From Ichthyophis bannanicus (taxonomy: Eukaryota > Chordata > Amphibia > Gymnophiona > Ichthyophiidae), in the NCBI GenBank assembly GCA_033557465.1, contig CM066034.1, forward strand, positions 984,661,637-984,725,636: a stretch of 64,000 nt of DNA. Direction: 5' to 3'. This document shows positions 39,841 to 50,500 of this stretch, in pieces. The translations under genes were made by a program, and so were the position numbers. Below the pieces are notes generated by a model. It was not told where the DNA came from. It made no database searches and saw only the letters and a list, made by a program, of their open reading frames with translations. The stretch's first letter is position 1, and each line of letters starts with the position of its first letter.

Positions 39841-39930
39841 GCCCAAGGCCTCAAGAAGTGCTAGTGGGAATTAAACCCTGGTGTCTTGGTTCCCAAGCCA
39901 GTGCTCTAACCATTAGGCTACTCCTTCATA
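39841..39930 (-). mobile_element. CORE-SINE head fragment
   Basis: On the minus strand: GAGTAGCCTAATGGTTAGAG (box A), GGGTTTAATTCCCACTAG (box B region) and CTTCTTGAGGCCTTGGGC (start of the CORE). It is truncated right there. The head differs from the other three SINEs, so it is another subfamily. Confidence 0.8.
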
Positions 39931-40469
39931 TTCGGGTTGATGCACAAAACTAGCGCGGCCTTTAAGCACAGATAACACCATCTTTAAACGCACTTACTGC
40001 CACCACCAAATGCAGGAAAGAGACAGGTGCGAGCGTCAACGGAAAAATGAAAAACTAGCGCACAATTAACGCCGAGGATATTTATACGTATTTAGAGGCA
40101 AATGAGCTGCACATAATAAAATGGCGTGCAAATATTGCCTGCGCCTGATCCAGAGAAACAGAGTGAATTCTGCAACCAGCCTTAGCGCCAATATCTCTAT
40201 GCACAGTCCTGAGGTGCCTAAAACGTCTAGCGCAAGACCCCAACAGTATTTTGATAGTATCAGTGCTTTCCCCGATGGCTGGATCATCTGAGGGGAAATG
40301 TCAAAGATGATCCAGGCATCAAGGAAAGCCACCAATGCTATCAAAATACTGTTGGGGGCCGGTGCTCATGACAGAAAGTGAATCCCTGGTGGCCCAGCAG
40401 CCCCGATCTCCCCACCCCACTAAAAATAAACCTGGTGGCCCAGCGGCCCCTAAACCCCCTCCCTTTCTT
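39931..40469. other. unassigned repetitive-looking DNA
   Basis: It contains phrases such as AACTAGCGC and AGCGCAAGACC, plus an imperfect inverse pair around 40235-40360 (CCCCAACAGTATTTTGATAG and CTATCAAAATACTGTTGGGG). I can say only that it could form a foldback about 110 bp across. Confidence 0.45.
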
Positions 40470-41240
40470 AACACAGTATATGAGAGCAATAAAGACCTGC
40501 ATGGTCCATCTAGTCTGTACAGCAAGGTGGCAAGTGTTGGTGCACCTGCCGCTCTGTGCAGGTCACCCCTATTTGATCAGATATAAGAGATAGTTACGTT
40601 TATTTTGATTTTATCCTGTTGCTATAAAGGGATCCACTGTGTCTGTCCCATGCCACTTTGAATGCTGTTACTGTATTTGCCCCTGCCACTTCCATCGGGA
40701 GGGTGTTCCAAGCATCCACCACCCTTTCAGTGAAAAAGTATTTCCTCACGTTGACTTTCGGTTTACCCCCTTGCAGATTCATGTTATGCCCTCTAGCTTT
40801 ACAGCTTCCCCTTCTCTGAAAAAGGTTTGTTTGTTTGATCATATCTCCCTGTCCCTCCTTTTCCTCTAGTATATACATATTTAGGTCTTCAGGTTTCTTC
40901 TCATACATCTTCTGACACAGGCTCCAAATCATTTTGGCCACCTTCATCTGAACCATTTCCAGTCTTTTTATATCCCTTAGTGAGATATGGTCTCCAAAAC
41001 TGAATATAATATTCCAAGTGAGGGCTCACCAGCGACTTGTACATGGGCATTAGTATCTCCTCCTTTCTGCTGGTAATTCCTCTCTGTATGCAACCCAGCA
41101 TCCTTCTGGCTTTGGCCACCTTGAGAGCCTCAGAAACAACCACTCTGAGGTCCTTCTCCTGGTCCGTGCACACCAACCTCTCGCCCCCTATCGCATACAA
41201 TTCCCTTGGAGTTTTGGCTTCACATATATTTATAAAAGCT
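40470..41240 (-). mobile_element. CR1-type LINE 3' fragment (third subfamily)
   Basis: The minus strand runs from AIGGERLVCTDQEKDLRVVV through RMLGCIQRGITSRKEEILMP and MYKSLVSPHLEYYIQFWRPY to a frameshift. It then continues with EKKPEDLNMYILEEKEGQGD and ARGHNMNLQGGKPKVNVRKY, and FFTERVVDAWNTLPMEVA. The 3' end reads TTGCTGTACAGACTAGATGG-like wording. This is the C-terminal third of CR1 ORF2, with one frameshift near 40950. 5'-truncated at about 41240. Confidence 0.85.
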
Positions 41241-41289
41241 GGCAATTTTAAACTGGTGATGGGATCGCTGTATATGAAACTACTCTTCC

Positions 41290-41580
41290 TTTGAGCCTTA
41301 TGGCATGCGATTTCGCCTGTCCAGGAGCTGCTCTTGTTCAGCTTAATTTTTCTAAACCCACTTATCTTTTAACCTCATCTCTACTGCCCTTCATCGTTTT
41401 GTACATCACTGTAACTCAGTACTTGATCCTGTATATTTTAGGGGATATTAATGTTCATTTTGATTCCCCTATAAGTTTTAGGGATAGAGTTTCTATCCCT
41501 TGCCATATGAATATTCCAGCCCACACAGCAGGGGATACTCTTGATCACATTTTTTCACACCATTTGCTTTGAATTTCTGT
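41290..41580 (+). pseudogene. L2-type endonuclease fragment
   Basis: 93 codons are open and contain YILGDINVHFDSPISF and HTAGDTLDHIFSHHL. This matches the GDFNxHxD and HxxGxTLDLxxS blocks of L2-group endonucleases, with the F of GDFN changed to I. Nothing else of the element is left around it. Confidence 0.65.
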
Positions 41581-41599
41581 ATGTGGACGTTTTGTACAA

Positions 41600-42049
41600 T
41601 GTTGTACGTAATCAAAGCCTAGTACATAGGTTAACAGTGAAAACAGGTAATGGTCTTTTTTAACCAAATTTTTTATTTTATATGTCGAATAAAAATTAGG
41701 CTTTATTTGTAGGTGTTTATACATTTGTAAATGTAGGTGCTTATTTTCTACCTAATTAGAATTTTTTGAGGCTGCAAAAAATCACTGTTGGTGGTGTTGT
41801 GCTACAAGTGCTGTTGCAAAAAATAAAAAATTATATCACAAAAAGCAGGGGTATCATATCAACATGCATTCAGAAACTAAAACCCCAAATAAGGATTAAA
41901 GATTGAAGGACTACCTAAAGGGACTGCTACTGCTGGAAATAAATTGGCACTTGTAAATATTTACTTCTGAGAAATTCTCTAAATCTTGGGCAAAAGGAAA
42001 TTCTTTGAGTTAAAGCTGATAAATCTGTGTATTTTAGAATCTAGTGTAT
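41600..42049. other. AT-rich spacer
   Basis: About 450 bp without a recognisable feature. Confidence 0.4.
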
Positions 42050-42265
42050 TTTCTAACTCAGTCAGGACCTATATATCAGCAGTGAGCTTTTAATTTAAAT
42101 TTAAAACTCAGTCAGGGCCTAGTATCAGCAAATAGATTTTAGTTTAAAATTAAAACCCAGCAAAGAGCCTTTACTTTAAATTTAAAACACAGCCGAGAGC
42201 TTTTAGTTTAAATTTAAAACTCAGTCAGGGCCTAGTATCAGCAAAGAGCTTTTAATTTAAATCAA
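42050..42265. repeat. AT-rich tandem repeats of about 50-60 bp
   Basis: The wording CTCAGTCAGGGCCTAGTATC with AGCTTTTAATTTAAATTTAA recurs about four times with changes. It lies upstream of a CR1 with ORF1 remnants and might be that element's 5' UTR. Confidence 0.7.
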
Positions 42266-42659
42266 ATCGGAGTATAGTTTAGCATAGAAGAAAGAATAGG
42301 GTAATATACTTTGAGTTGAAAGAAATAAATTGTTTCTAAAGACCTTTACAAAGAGGCCTTCCTCTTAGAAGGCAAGAGATCTGGGAATTTGTTTTAAATA
42401 GGTGTTAAAGCCAAGTGACAGATCAAAAGAGCAATTTGAAAGGCTTCCTCTGTCAAACCAAGGGCTGTGTGAATCACCCAGGAAATTAACAGATTAACTT
42501 AAAAGCACAGTCTTAGACCTATATTGCAATCCAACTTTTAATCTTTGTTTTATAGGCTCATAAACCTATTAAAGGGGAGAGGTGGTCAAATTCACTTTCA
42601 GGTTCAGCTGATTATCTTCACCAGGAATAGATTAATTAAGGCCCCAAAATTAATCTTGA

Positions 42660-43648
42660 GTTGAACTAAGTCCCTTAAAATTAATTGGCATAGTTGTAGC
42701 AGTACAAGTATCCTTAGCAACTTGAAGTAAAGAACTTAAATAGCTAAACAAAACCTTAAAACTAAGATGCCGACAGCAGTCCAGCAGCGAGATGGGGGCT
42801 ATCCATTCTTTTGCATTGAGTTTCACATGTACTATTTTCTCCCATTTGCTGAGGGGTCTTACATGTGCACTAAGTAGAAGGAGCTCTTTGCCCTCAGGAA
42901 ATGAGTCTGATCTCTGGAGGCTAGAGTAGCAGACTAGGAGGACATATGGAAGACAGAGAGCTACATAGACTAGACCTACTGGGACATCATACTGAAGTCC
43001 CACCTCCAGTCTGTCAGCCTCTCTGCTGCATTGGAGGAGAGATGTCATGTGAAAGGAGAGCATCACCTTGGTGTGGCAGGAAATGATCCTATTGCTAGGA
43101 ACTGTCCGCCATGAGGTACAAAACCCTTTTGAACCAAGAATGTTTCTCCAGGGCCATGTGCCCATGAGGGAAGGGTTAGGATTACTGTTATAGTGGGTGA
43201 TTCAATCGTTAGGCATGTAGATAGCTGGGTGGCTGGTGGACATGAGGATTTCCTGGTAACTTGCCTGCCTGGTGCGAAGGTAGTGAACCTAAGCGCCACC
43301 TAGACAAGGTTTTAGACAGTGCTGGGGAGGAGTCTGCTCTCTTGGTACATGTTGACACCAATGATATAGGAAAGTGTGGGAAGGAGGTTCTGGAGGCCAA
43401 ATTTAGGCTTTTAGGTAGTGTAGCTGGGTTTAAAAACTTTGGACAAGTTCCTGGAGGAAAGGTCCATAAACCGTTATTGAAGAGGGCCTGGGAAATCAAC
43501 TGTTTGCACCAATACAAGCATTGCGGAACCTGTGTGTCTTTTTGGGAAATTGCCAGGTTCTTGTGACCTTGATGGCCACTGTTGGAAACAGGATACTGGG
43601 CTTGATAGACCTTGATCTGACCCAATATGGCATTTCTTATGTTGTTTA
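42660..43648 (+). mobile_element. CR1-type LINE with ORF1 joined to its own 3' end
   Basis: The middle (43170-43425) encodes an ORF1 esterase-type domain. Right after it the text jumps to the last codons of ORF2 (a LDKFLEERSIN-like stretch) and the CR1 3' UTR, ending ATACTGGGCTTGATAGACCT ... TTCTTATGTTG at 43648. ORF2 is absent. The left boundary is uncertain. Confidence 0.75.
43170..43425 (+). pseudogene. CR1 ORF1 SGNH/GDSL esterase-like fragment
   Basis: One frame reads VIVGDSIVRHVDSWVAGGHE and DFLVTCLPGAKVVNLSAT. A second reads LDKVLDSAGEESALLVHVDT, NDIGKCGKEVLEAKFRLLGS. GDS with the nucleophile Ser, the PGAKV block and the TND block are the known signature of the esterase domain in CR1 ORF1 proteins. 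A frameshift near 43300 separates the halves and the end is missing. In CR1 elements this protein is thought to act in membrane or ribonucleoprotein handling; nothing here tests that. Confidence 0.75.
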
Positions 43649-43659
43649 GAAGTACTATC

Positions 43660-45540
43660 TTGGAAGCCCAGACCAGATGTATTCCACGCTTTAAGAAAAG
43701 TGGAAGGAAGGCCAGAAAACAGCGAGCATGGTTTAAAGCTGAGGTCAGAGAGGTTGTTTTAGCCAAAAAAGCATCTCTCAGGAAATGGGAAAAGGAGCCA
43801 AATGACAAACACGGGAAACAACATAAGCATTGGCAATTTAGATGCTTGGCATTAACAAGGCAGGCAAAGAGAGAATTTGAAAAGAAGCTTGCTGTGGAAA
43901 CGGAACCACATATTAAAAACTTTTCAAGTGCTTTTGTAGCAAAAAACGTGTGAGAGAGTCAATTGGACTATTGGATGACAGAGGAGTAAAGGCGGTGCTA
44001 AGTGAGGACAAGGCCATAGCGGAGAGACTAAATTAATTCTTTGCTTTAGTCTTTACTGAAGAAGATGTAGGGAAGTTATCCATGCCTGAAATGGTATATA
44101 AAGATGATGTATCATGAGATCATTAAAATCATCTATAATAACTGAAGACTGGAGGATGGCCAATGTAACACCAATTTTTAATAAGGGTTCCAGGGGTGAT
44201 CCAGGAAACTACTGACCAGTGAGCCTGATTTCAGTACCAGGGAAAATAGTAGAAACCATTATAAAGAACAAAATTACTGAACATGTAGATAGTCATGGCT
44301 TAATGGGAGGACAGCCAACATGGCTTTAGCCAAGGAATGTCTTGTCTTACTAATCTGTTATGTGCTTTTGAAGATGTGAATAAACAGGTAGACAAAGATG
44401 AGCTGGTTGATATAGTGTATCTTTTGAGAGACTCTTGGCCAAATTAAAAAGTCATGGGATTGGAAGTAGTGGATAGTGGCATGGGATTGGATGCATGGGA
44501 TAGTGGCATGGGATTGGCATAGGAGGCATGGGATAGTGGCATGGGATTGGAGGCAGTGGATAGTATTGTGGATCAGGAACAGATTAAAAGATAGAAAGTA
44601 GAGAGTAGGGCTAAATGGCCAATTTTCTCAGTGGAGAAAGGTGAATCTTGGAGTACCCCAGGGATCTATGCTGGGCCTGCCGCTTTTTTAACATATTCAT
44701 AAATTGCCTGGAAATAGGAATAATGAGTGGGTTGATCAGATTTGCAGATGAGACAAAATTATTCAAAGCTGTTAAAACACAAGAGGATTCTGAAAAATTG
44801 CAAGAGGAACGTAATAAATTGGAAGACTGGACATCCAGATGGCAGATGAAATTTAATGTGGACAAGTGCAAAGTTTTATACCTAGGAAAGAACAACCCAA
44901 ACTATGGTTAAATGATGCAAGTTACCACCTTAAAAAGCACTACCCAGGAAAAAGATTTATGCGTCATCATGGATAATACATTTGCCTAGTGTGTAGCGGT
45001 GTCCGAGAAAGCAAATAGAATGTTAGGAATCATAACGAAAAGAATGGAGAATAAAACAAAGGATATTATAATGCCTCTGTATCGTTCCATGGTGTGACCG
45101 CACCTTGAATATTGTGTGCAGTTCTGGTCACCATGTGTTAAAAAGGATATAGCAGAATTAGAAAAGGTACAGAGAAGTGAGACAAAAGTGGTAAAGGGAA
45201 TGGAAGGATAGCCCTATGAGAACAGGCTGAAAAGATTGGAGCTCTTCAACTTGGAAAAGAGATGGCTGAAGAGGAGATAGGATAGAGGTTTATAAGTTAA
45301 TGAATGGAGTGGAATGGGTAAATATAGATTGGTTGTTTACGCCATCAAAAGTAGAAAGACTAGAAGACACACAATGAAGCTACAATGTAACCCATTTAAG
45401 AATAATACGGGAAAATATTTTTTTTACTGAACGCATAATCAAACTCTGGAATTTGTTACCAGAGAATGTAATAAAAGCGGTTAGTGTAGCCGGGTTTATA
45501 AAAGATTTGGACAAGTTTTTGGAGGAAAGGTCCATAAACC
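43660..45540 (+). pseudogene. CR1 ORF2, RT region (copy C)
   Basis: Linker: EAQTRCIPRFKKSGRKARKQ, ALTRQAKREFEKKLAVETEP. RT: a WRMANVTPIF-like part near 44150, then an IYAGPAAF-like broken motif B near 44665. After that come FNIFINCLEIGIMSGLIRFADETKLFKAVK (motif C is FADE instead of FADD) and LEDWTSRWQMKFNVDKCKV. C-terminal part: an MPLYRSMV(stop)[15 protein letters not shown] stretch and a FTERIIKLWNLLPENVI-like end near 45440-45480. Not functional. Confidence 0.85.
44452..44572. repeat. private tandem expansion inside CR1 copy C
   Basis: GATAGTGGCATGGGATTGG is repeated about four times with small changes. Copy A has a single unit here, so the expansion happened after insertion. Confidence 0.8.
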
Positions 45541-45782
45541 ATTGTTAAAGAGAACCCGGGAAATTCACTGCTTGCCCCGGAACAAGCATTGAGGAACCTA
45601 CAATATGTACCTTTTTGGGAACCTACCAGGTACTTGTGACCTGGATTGGCCACTATTGGAAACAGGATACTGGGCTTGATGGACCTTGGTCTGACGCAGT
45701 ATGGCATTTCTTATGTTCTTAAATAAATTTTCGTTGGACCTCAACTAAAGGAGCCAAACAGCTTCCAGCACAGAGATCCTAA

Positions 45783-45835
45783 AAGAGTTCAAATGACTTC
45801 CAACACAAAGAGTGTTGGAAGTCATTTGAACTCTT
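45783..45835. repeat. perfect 24-bp hairpin
   Basis: The arm AAGAGTTCAAATGACTTCCA-ACAC (45783-45806) and its exact inverse (45812-45835) are separated by the five bases AAAGA. It lies immediately before the SINE at 45837. Confidence 0.95.
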
Positions 45836-45836
45836 G

Positions 45837-46139
45837 GGGAGTGGAGGAGTGGCCTAGTGGTTGGGGCAAGGTACTTCAGGCCGGAAGGTCGGGGGTTCAA
45901 ATCCCACTAGAGGACAGTAACCTTGGACCGGAAGGACTGGGGTTTCTAGTCCCACAGGTGCTCCTTGTGGTCTTGGGCAAGCCACTTAACCCTCCATAGC
46001 CCATGTTCCCTGTAAAATAGTTATCTCCAAGTTATAATGCCCCGTACAATGTAATTTCAGTTTGTTCAATGTAAACCGCACTGATGCAGAATAGCGCGGT
46101 ATATAAGAGAAAATAAAAATAAATAAATAAATAAATAAA
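45837..46139 (+). mobile_element. CORE-SINE, tail type 2
   Basis: The head and CORE are nearly the same as in the SINE at 39272 (TGGCCTAGTGGTTGGGGCAA; GGTTCAAATCCC; CTTGGGCAAGCCACTTAACC). The tail instead reads TGTAAACCGCACTGATGCAG, AATAGCGCGGTATATAAGAG, then AAATAAAT units. That matches the 3' ends of the L2-type LINEs at 8346 and 18233, not the one at 37441. Confidence 0.92.
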
Positions 46140-47759
46140 AGAAGCCTGACAAAGCTCAAGGCAATCAAGCTAGGTTTGCTCACGTTGTCATTATTGGCCC
46201 AAAAAAGCTCAACAGCCAAGAGCTATATAAGATGTATCAATACATTTTGAAGTCCATATTTACTGTTTCAAAAATCGTCTAATAATTTCTTAAAAAAAGA
46301 TAACCACTTTAATAATAATAATATAGTCTCATATATCCATCCAACACAATATTGTGCTTTGACTTATCTGCATCAGCGCTCAGCGGCATGATTAATCAGT
46401 CCTTAACTTCAAATTGTTGGTTCATACTCAAAACAGAGCAGCCAAGCTCTCATGGGGACAGTACTGGCACACTCAGCTCACCAAGCCCTCATCAACCAAC
46501 TGAAGAAAATAAGATGACGGAGGTGGCATTACTTTAAACACAGAGGGCTAAGAGATGAGACATCTGGGATGTTTTATTAGTGCTTATTGGTTAAAACCTA
46601 AAATCAGAAGTCCTAATGAAGTTGGATTCTAAACATAGCCACGGACGTCTGATATTCCACAGGAAGGCTATACAATTTGTTTTCACATATTCTTTGCAGT
46701 TTAGACATTTATACTGTGTTATGGTAATGTGTATGGAAGGAAATTACAGCACTCATGAGCAGGTATACATCATTTTTATATACAGTGCTTTTAAAATTTG
46801 TAGGAACGAAATCCAGTTTTAAAAATCCTAGGCTGCTTAGAAATTATGCAATTTCTTTTCTTGCAAAATGTTAGCATGAAAGCAAACTGACATATCAGCA
46901 ACAGTATTTTACTATTACTGTCTATTTATGATTCTACAAGGAGACCTCATTTGCAAAGCAAAACACTTACTGCCCTCCATAAACAACATTAGGAATGAGA
47001 ATAAATGTATCCAAATATGGACAGCCTGCCATGGATTAAGAATCTCCCTATATAGATTGGTATGTAGTGTTTATTTGGGCAAATTTAAAAGAATTACTTG
47101 CTTTCTGTAATAGGTTAATTTACCACTTAATGGATTTGAGGATTAGTCTCTTCATTACACTGTGTTACTTTGAGGGACAGAATTGAATAACATAAAAATA
47201 AACATATTTTAGCAAGAAGTGACATTATGTAAACATGACATTTTCCTTAAATTCACCATGAAGGTGCCAAATAAGTCCATCAGCACTGCATCAAGTTAAG
47301 AGACTTCCCTTGAAGAAGGGACTGGAAAAAGCCACATCTCTCAAAGGAAGAAAAGAGAAATAATTCTAGGGAGGTGCAGTATCTCCACCAAAAGCTAGGG
47401 TCATTCGGAGGGGCAGGTGAGATGTATCAGCATTTCCTATCAGGAAATGGGCACCAGTACATTAAGCTGCCACTTCAACAGCGATGGGACCTCCTTGGAA
47501 GTCTTATGTGACCTAGAGGCTGCATCATCTGGCCACGCCCCTCTTTCCCTCCCCAGGACAGCCCAGGATAGTAGATGACAAGAATATCAAATATATAGAA
47601 ATGCAAAAAGCTGTTACAGCCTGTGAACTAAAGGAACAGCAGCAATAAAGCAGGCAGACTCCGCTCACAATTCAGCTTGCTTCATAAAGACTGAACCTGG
47701 AATGTAAAGCTCAGCCTTTGTGGAGTTTAATAAACTAAAAGAGTGCAGAGACTTTTCCA
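46140..47759. other. no recognisable gene
   Basis: About 1.6 kb with short open frames only (for example 46616-46822). I found no domain, repeat tail or RNA gene. It may hold unique host DNA. Confidence 0.45.
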
Positions 47760-47799
47760 ACATGCTTCCTGGCAAGGTCCTCATATGATGGATCATTTA

Positions 47800-48090
47800 G
47801 AAAAAAAGTATTTCAAGGAGCTAGGCTTATGGTATGCATTGGTGCTCATCAGCTCTACCTGGTCTAATCTATGCACAGTCTTTCACAAAGCGCACCAAAT
47901 GGAGTAGGCCCAACTTAACTCATGCTCAAGAAGCTGATGAGCAAGGCATCCACCTCATTAGATCAGCTTATGATGACTTTGAAACATCTTCCAGGATTTC
48001 GGCTTCATCCATTGTGGATCAGTGTGACTAGCCTGGCTTGCAGGCATCAGCTTTAAAAGATGATCACTTCAAATTAGCAGATGCACCTTG
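47800..48090 (+). pseudogene. DIRS gag fragment
   Basis: A KKYFKELGLWYALVLIS-like stretch in one frame and SAYDDFETSSRISASSIV in another correspond to the SMLIARINSYSLYM and AAFDSFEGASRASGIAI blocks of the gag at 23.5-23.75 kb. Strongly decayed. Confidence 0.65.
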
Positions 48091-48480
48091 TACAAATAAA
48101 AGAGACAGTAGACATAAAGATCTCAATATGTTTACTTTAAAAGAAATGTGCGAGAAGGAAGAAATGATAGACATTTGACTACCTCCATGGTATAAATGCA
48201 CAGGAGGAAAGCCTCTTGAAATTGAAAGAAAGCTCTGGAGCGAGGGTGCATAAGATGAAGGTGAAAGGGGATAGACTCAGGAGTAATCTGAGGACATACT
48301 TCTTTACGGAAAGAGTGATGGATGTGTGAAATAGCCTCCCAGTAGAGGTGGTAGAGGCGAAGACTGGATCTTAATTCAAGAAAGCATAGGACAAATACAG
48401 AGGATCTCTAAGGGAAAAGAAGAGCTTGTAGAGCTTAGTAGTTGGTATGAATGGGCAGAATGGATAGGTCATATGGGTTT
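48090..48480 (+). mobile_element. CR1-type LINE 3' fragment
   Basis: It contains ISQYVYFKRNVRE-like and HKMKVKGDRLRSNLRTYFFT text, then ERVMDV(stop)NSLPVEVVEAKT. This is the C-terminal end of a CR1 ORF2 of the same type as 36410-37325. One in-frame stop replaces Trp. Confidence 0.75.
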
Positions 48481-48949
48481 TATCTGTTGTCATTTTTTTA
48501 TGACCAAAGATCATTGTACAATCCTACAACACCTCTTAATAGTGCAGCCTTCTACATCAACATTCTCTTCAAGGAGAATTTCTTTTTTAACCAAAATAGA
48601 AGAGGTTTCTGTTACCATTGTCACTACTACTATCAGAAGCAACTTCAACTTTCCCAAAGGCCAGTTTCTGCTAAACCATGTCAACAAGACCTAACCAAAG
48701 CAGGCCACTCCTTCTCAACAAAAACTGTAATCCATTGATTATCCATTAATTCTTCCCACATGGCAGAATTCCCATCCACATCTCCCTGTGGAAGACAGGT
48801 TCTACACTTCCTCAATTCTTGGAAGGTCATTACCACAGGTACTTGGGTCCCTTCAACAATCATCCCTTCAATCATCCATTGAGGTGGACTAGCTTGCCAT
48901 TGGATCAGTCATGTCATGTCTAGATCCTCCTCCTACTGGACTCTCTCAA

Positions 48950-49165
48950 GCCATAGAACCATTTACCCCACAAGAAGTGAATTGAAGATTCTATTCCAGA
49001 TACCTTCTGATTAAAAAAAAGACTGGAGGATTGCAGATACAGATTCTCGGAGATCTCAATCTGTATCTGTTAAAGGAAAAGTTCAAAATGACTACAATAT
49101 CCGCCATTCTATCCCTCTTGAACATGGAAGATTGGATGTATTCATTAGACCTGAAAGATGTGTAA
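48950..49165 (+). pseudogene. DIRS reverse transcriptase fragment
   Basis: It reads RFYSRYLLIKKKTGGLQIQI, then LGDLNLYLLKEKFKMTTISA and ILSLLNMEDWMYSLDLKDV, with one or two frame slips. It corresponds to FYSPYFLIPKKTGG ... SLDLKDAYT of the good copy and ends where the L2-type insertion begins. Confidence 0.8.
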
Positions 49166-49174
49166 TCCTCTTCC

Positions 49175-49582
49175 ATCTGCAGTACAGGACAATATCAAAG
49201 ATTCATACTCTAATCTGATCATTTATAGAGTACTTCACTGGTTACCTATACAAAGTAGGATAAAATATAAAGTTATCATAACAACGTTCAAACTGATAAG
49301 AGATATAGCCCCATCATATCTAACTGATCTACTGACAATTCATTCAAGGACCAGAACAGTGAGACAAAGGAACCTGAACACACTACTTGTTCCAAACAAC
49401 TTTTCAAAACTCAATAAAACTACAACAAATAGGGCATTCAGCTTCAATGCCCCTTTAATATGGAACGCTCTGCCTGATAAACTCAGAGATATCACAGATC
49501 GTTCAGCATTTCGAAAAGATCTTAAAACTCACCTATTTATAGAGTACTTTGGAGACTTATTCCCAATAGATGAAATATTTCC
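49175..49582 (+). pseudogene. L2-type ORF2 C-terminus
   Basis: It reads YRVLHWLPIQSRIKYKVIIT, APSYLTDLLTIHSRTRTVRQ, TTTNRAFSFNAPLIWNALPD and KLRDITDRSAFRKDLKTHLF in one open frame. RT and endonuclease are absent. The frame runs on into the SINE tail, so the last part of the 221-codon open frame is not native. Confidence 0.8.
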
Positions 49583-49588
49583 CACTTA

Positions 49589-49879
49589 TTTATTTATTTA
49601 TTTAGACAGTTTTTGTATACCGCTTTATCCTTCAATCAAAGCGGTCACAACACAATTGGGGGATACATTTAACACGCGGGGATATGAGACACATACACTA
49701 ATACTTACAGGGAACATGGGCAATGGAGGGTTAAGTGGCTTGCCCAAGACCACAAGGAGCATCTGTGGGACTAGAAACCCCAGTCCTTCCGGCCCAAGGT
49801 TGCTGTCCTCTAGTGGGATTTGAACCCCTGACCTTCCGGCCTGAAGTACCTTGCCCCAACCACTAGGCTACTCCTCCCT
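49589..49879 (-). mobile_element. CORE-SINE, tail type 1
   Basis: It is flanked by CACTTA on both sides (49583-49588 and 49880-49885). On the minus strand: box A TAGCCTAGTGG, box B GGTTCAAATCCC, CORE CTTGGGCAAGCCACTTAACC, and the tail ACCGCTTTGATTGAAGGATA then AAATAAAT. Same type as the copy at 39272. Confidence 0.93.
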
Positions 49880-49996
49880 CACTTAAACTCATGTATACTC
49901 ATATTCATTAATTCACAACTTATTTTTTCCTTTTTCTTACTCTATCTTACAATACCCAAATCTCCACATTATCACATTTACTCTTTACACTAATAA

Positions 49997-50125
49997 CACA
50001 GGTACACTACCAAAAAACTGCCTCCAGTTTTGCAACTGATTCCTATAGATTTTGGGGTGCTGAATCCAGGAAAAATAGCCAAAATGTTCCATCACGTCAC
50101 GTTTTCTTGCAAAATTAGATTTCTT
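49997..50125 (+). repeat. left inverted end of the unassigned transposon
   Basis: The first 13 bases are exactly inverse to the right end. The inner blocks (CTGCCTC, TTTTGGGGTGCTGAATCC, CCATCACGT, TTTTCTTGCA) are in the same order as in the inverse of the right end. Confidence 0.85.
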
Positions 50126-50500
50126 ACCCATATAAGGAATGTTCACATAATTTCTTTTTAGCCGACTGCAGTTTATTTTCTTGGCCCAAAATAGAGGTTG
50201 TAATGGTTAACTAACTAGAAACACTCCCTCATGATATTTTAGAGTGTTTTGTATTCATTTTATACATTAACAGGACAATTGGGAGGCGGGGGGCTAAATC
50301 CAGTACTCGCGCTGGCGCATGTTCTTTCTTGTTCGCCTCGCCTCGTTCGCTCGCTCAAACACGGTGGTTGCGACATGAACGTTCCTGTCAAATTTCAGTT
50401 TCTTGCAAGTTCATTATTACCTTTTGTTTGCTCAGTCATAATCCAGCTTTATTCCGAAGTGGTTCACTACAGTTGTAGTTTGCAGTGCTGTGTATTTGTG

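Larger units (their letters stand above)
43649..45722 (+). mobile_element. CR1-type LINE (copy C), 3' half
   Basis: It begins in the post-endonuclease linker, directly against the 3' end of the preceding CR1. It runs through RT and the C-terminal domain to the 3' UTR ending TTCTTATGTTCTTA at about 45722. It has the same wording as copies A and D. Truncated 5' and broken by several frameshifts and a small deletion near 44090-44120. Confidence 0.88.

Noticed and set aside
50249..50500. N-terminal extension of the transposase ORF
   Set aside because: The first codon of the open frame is TTG, and the hydrophobic text before ATG 50501 has no domain; it is more likely 5' untranslated.
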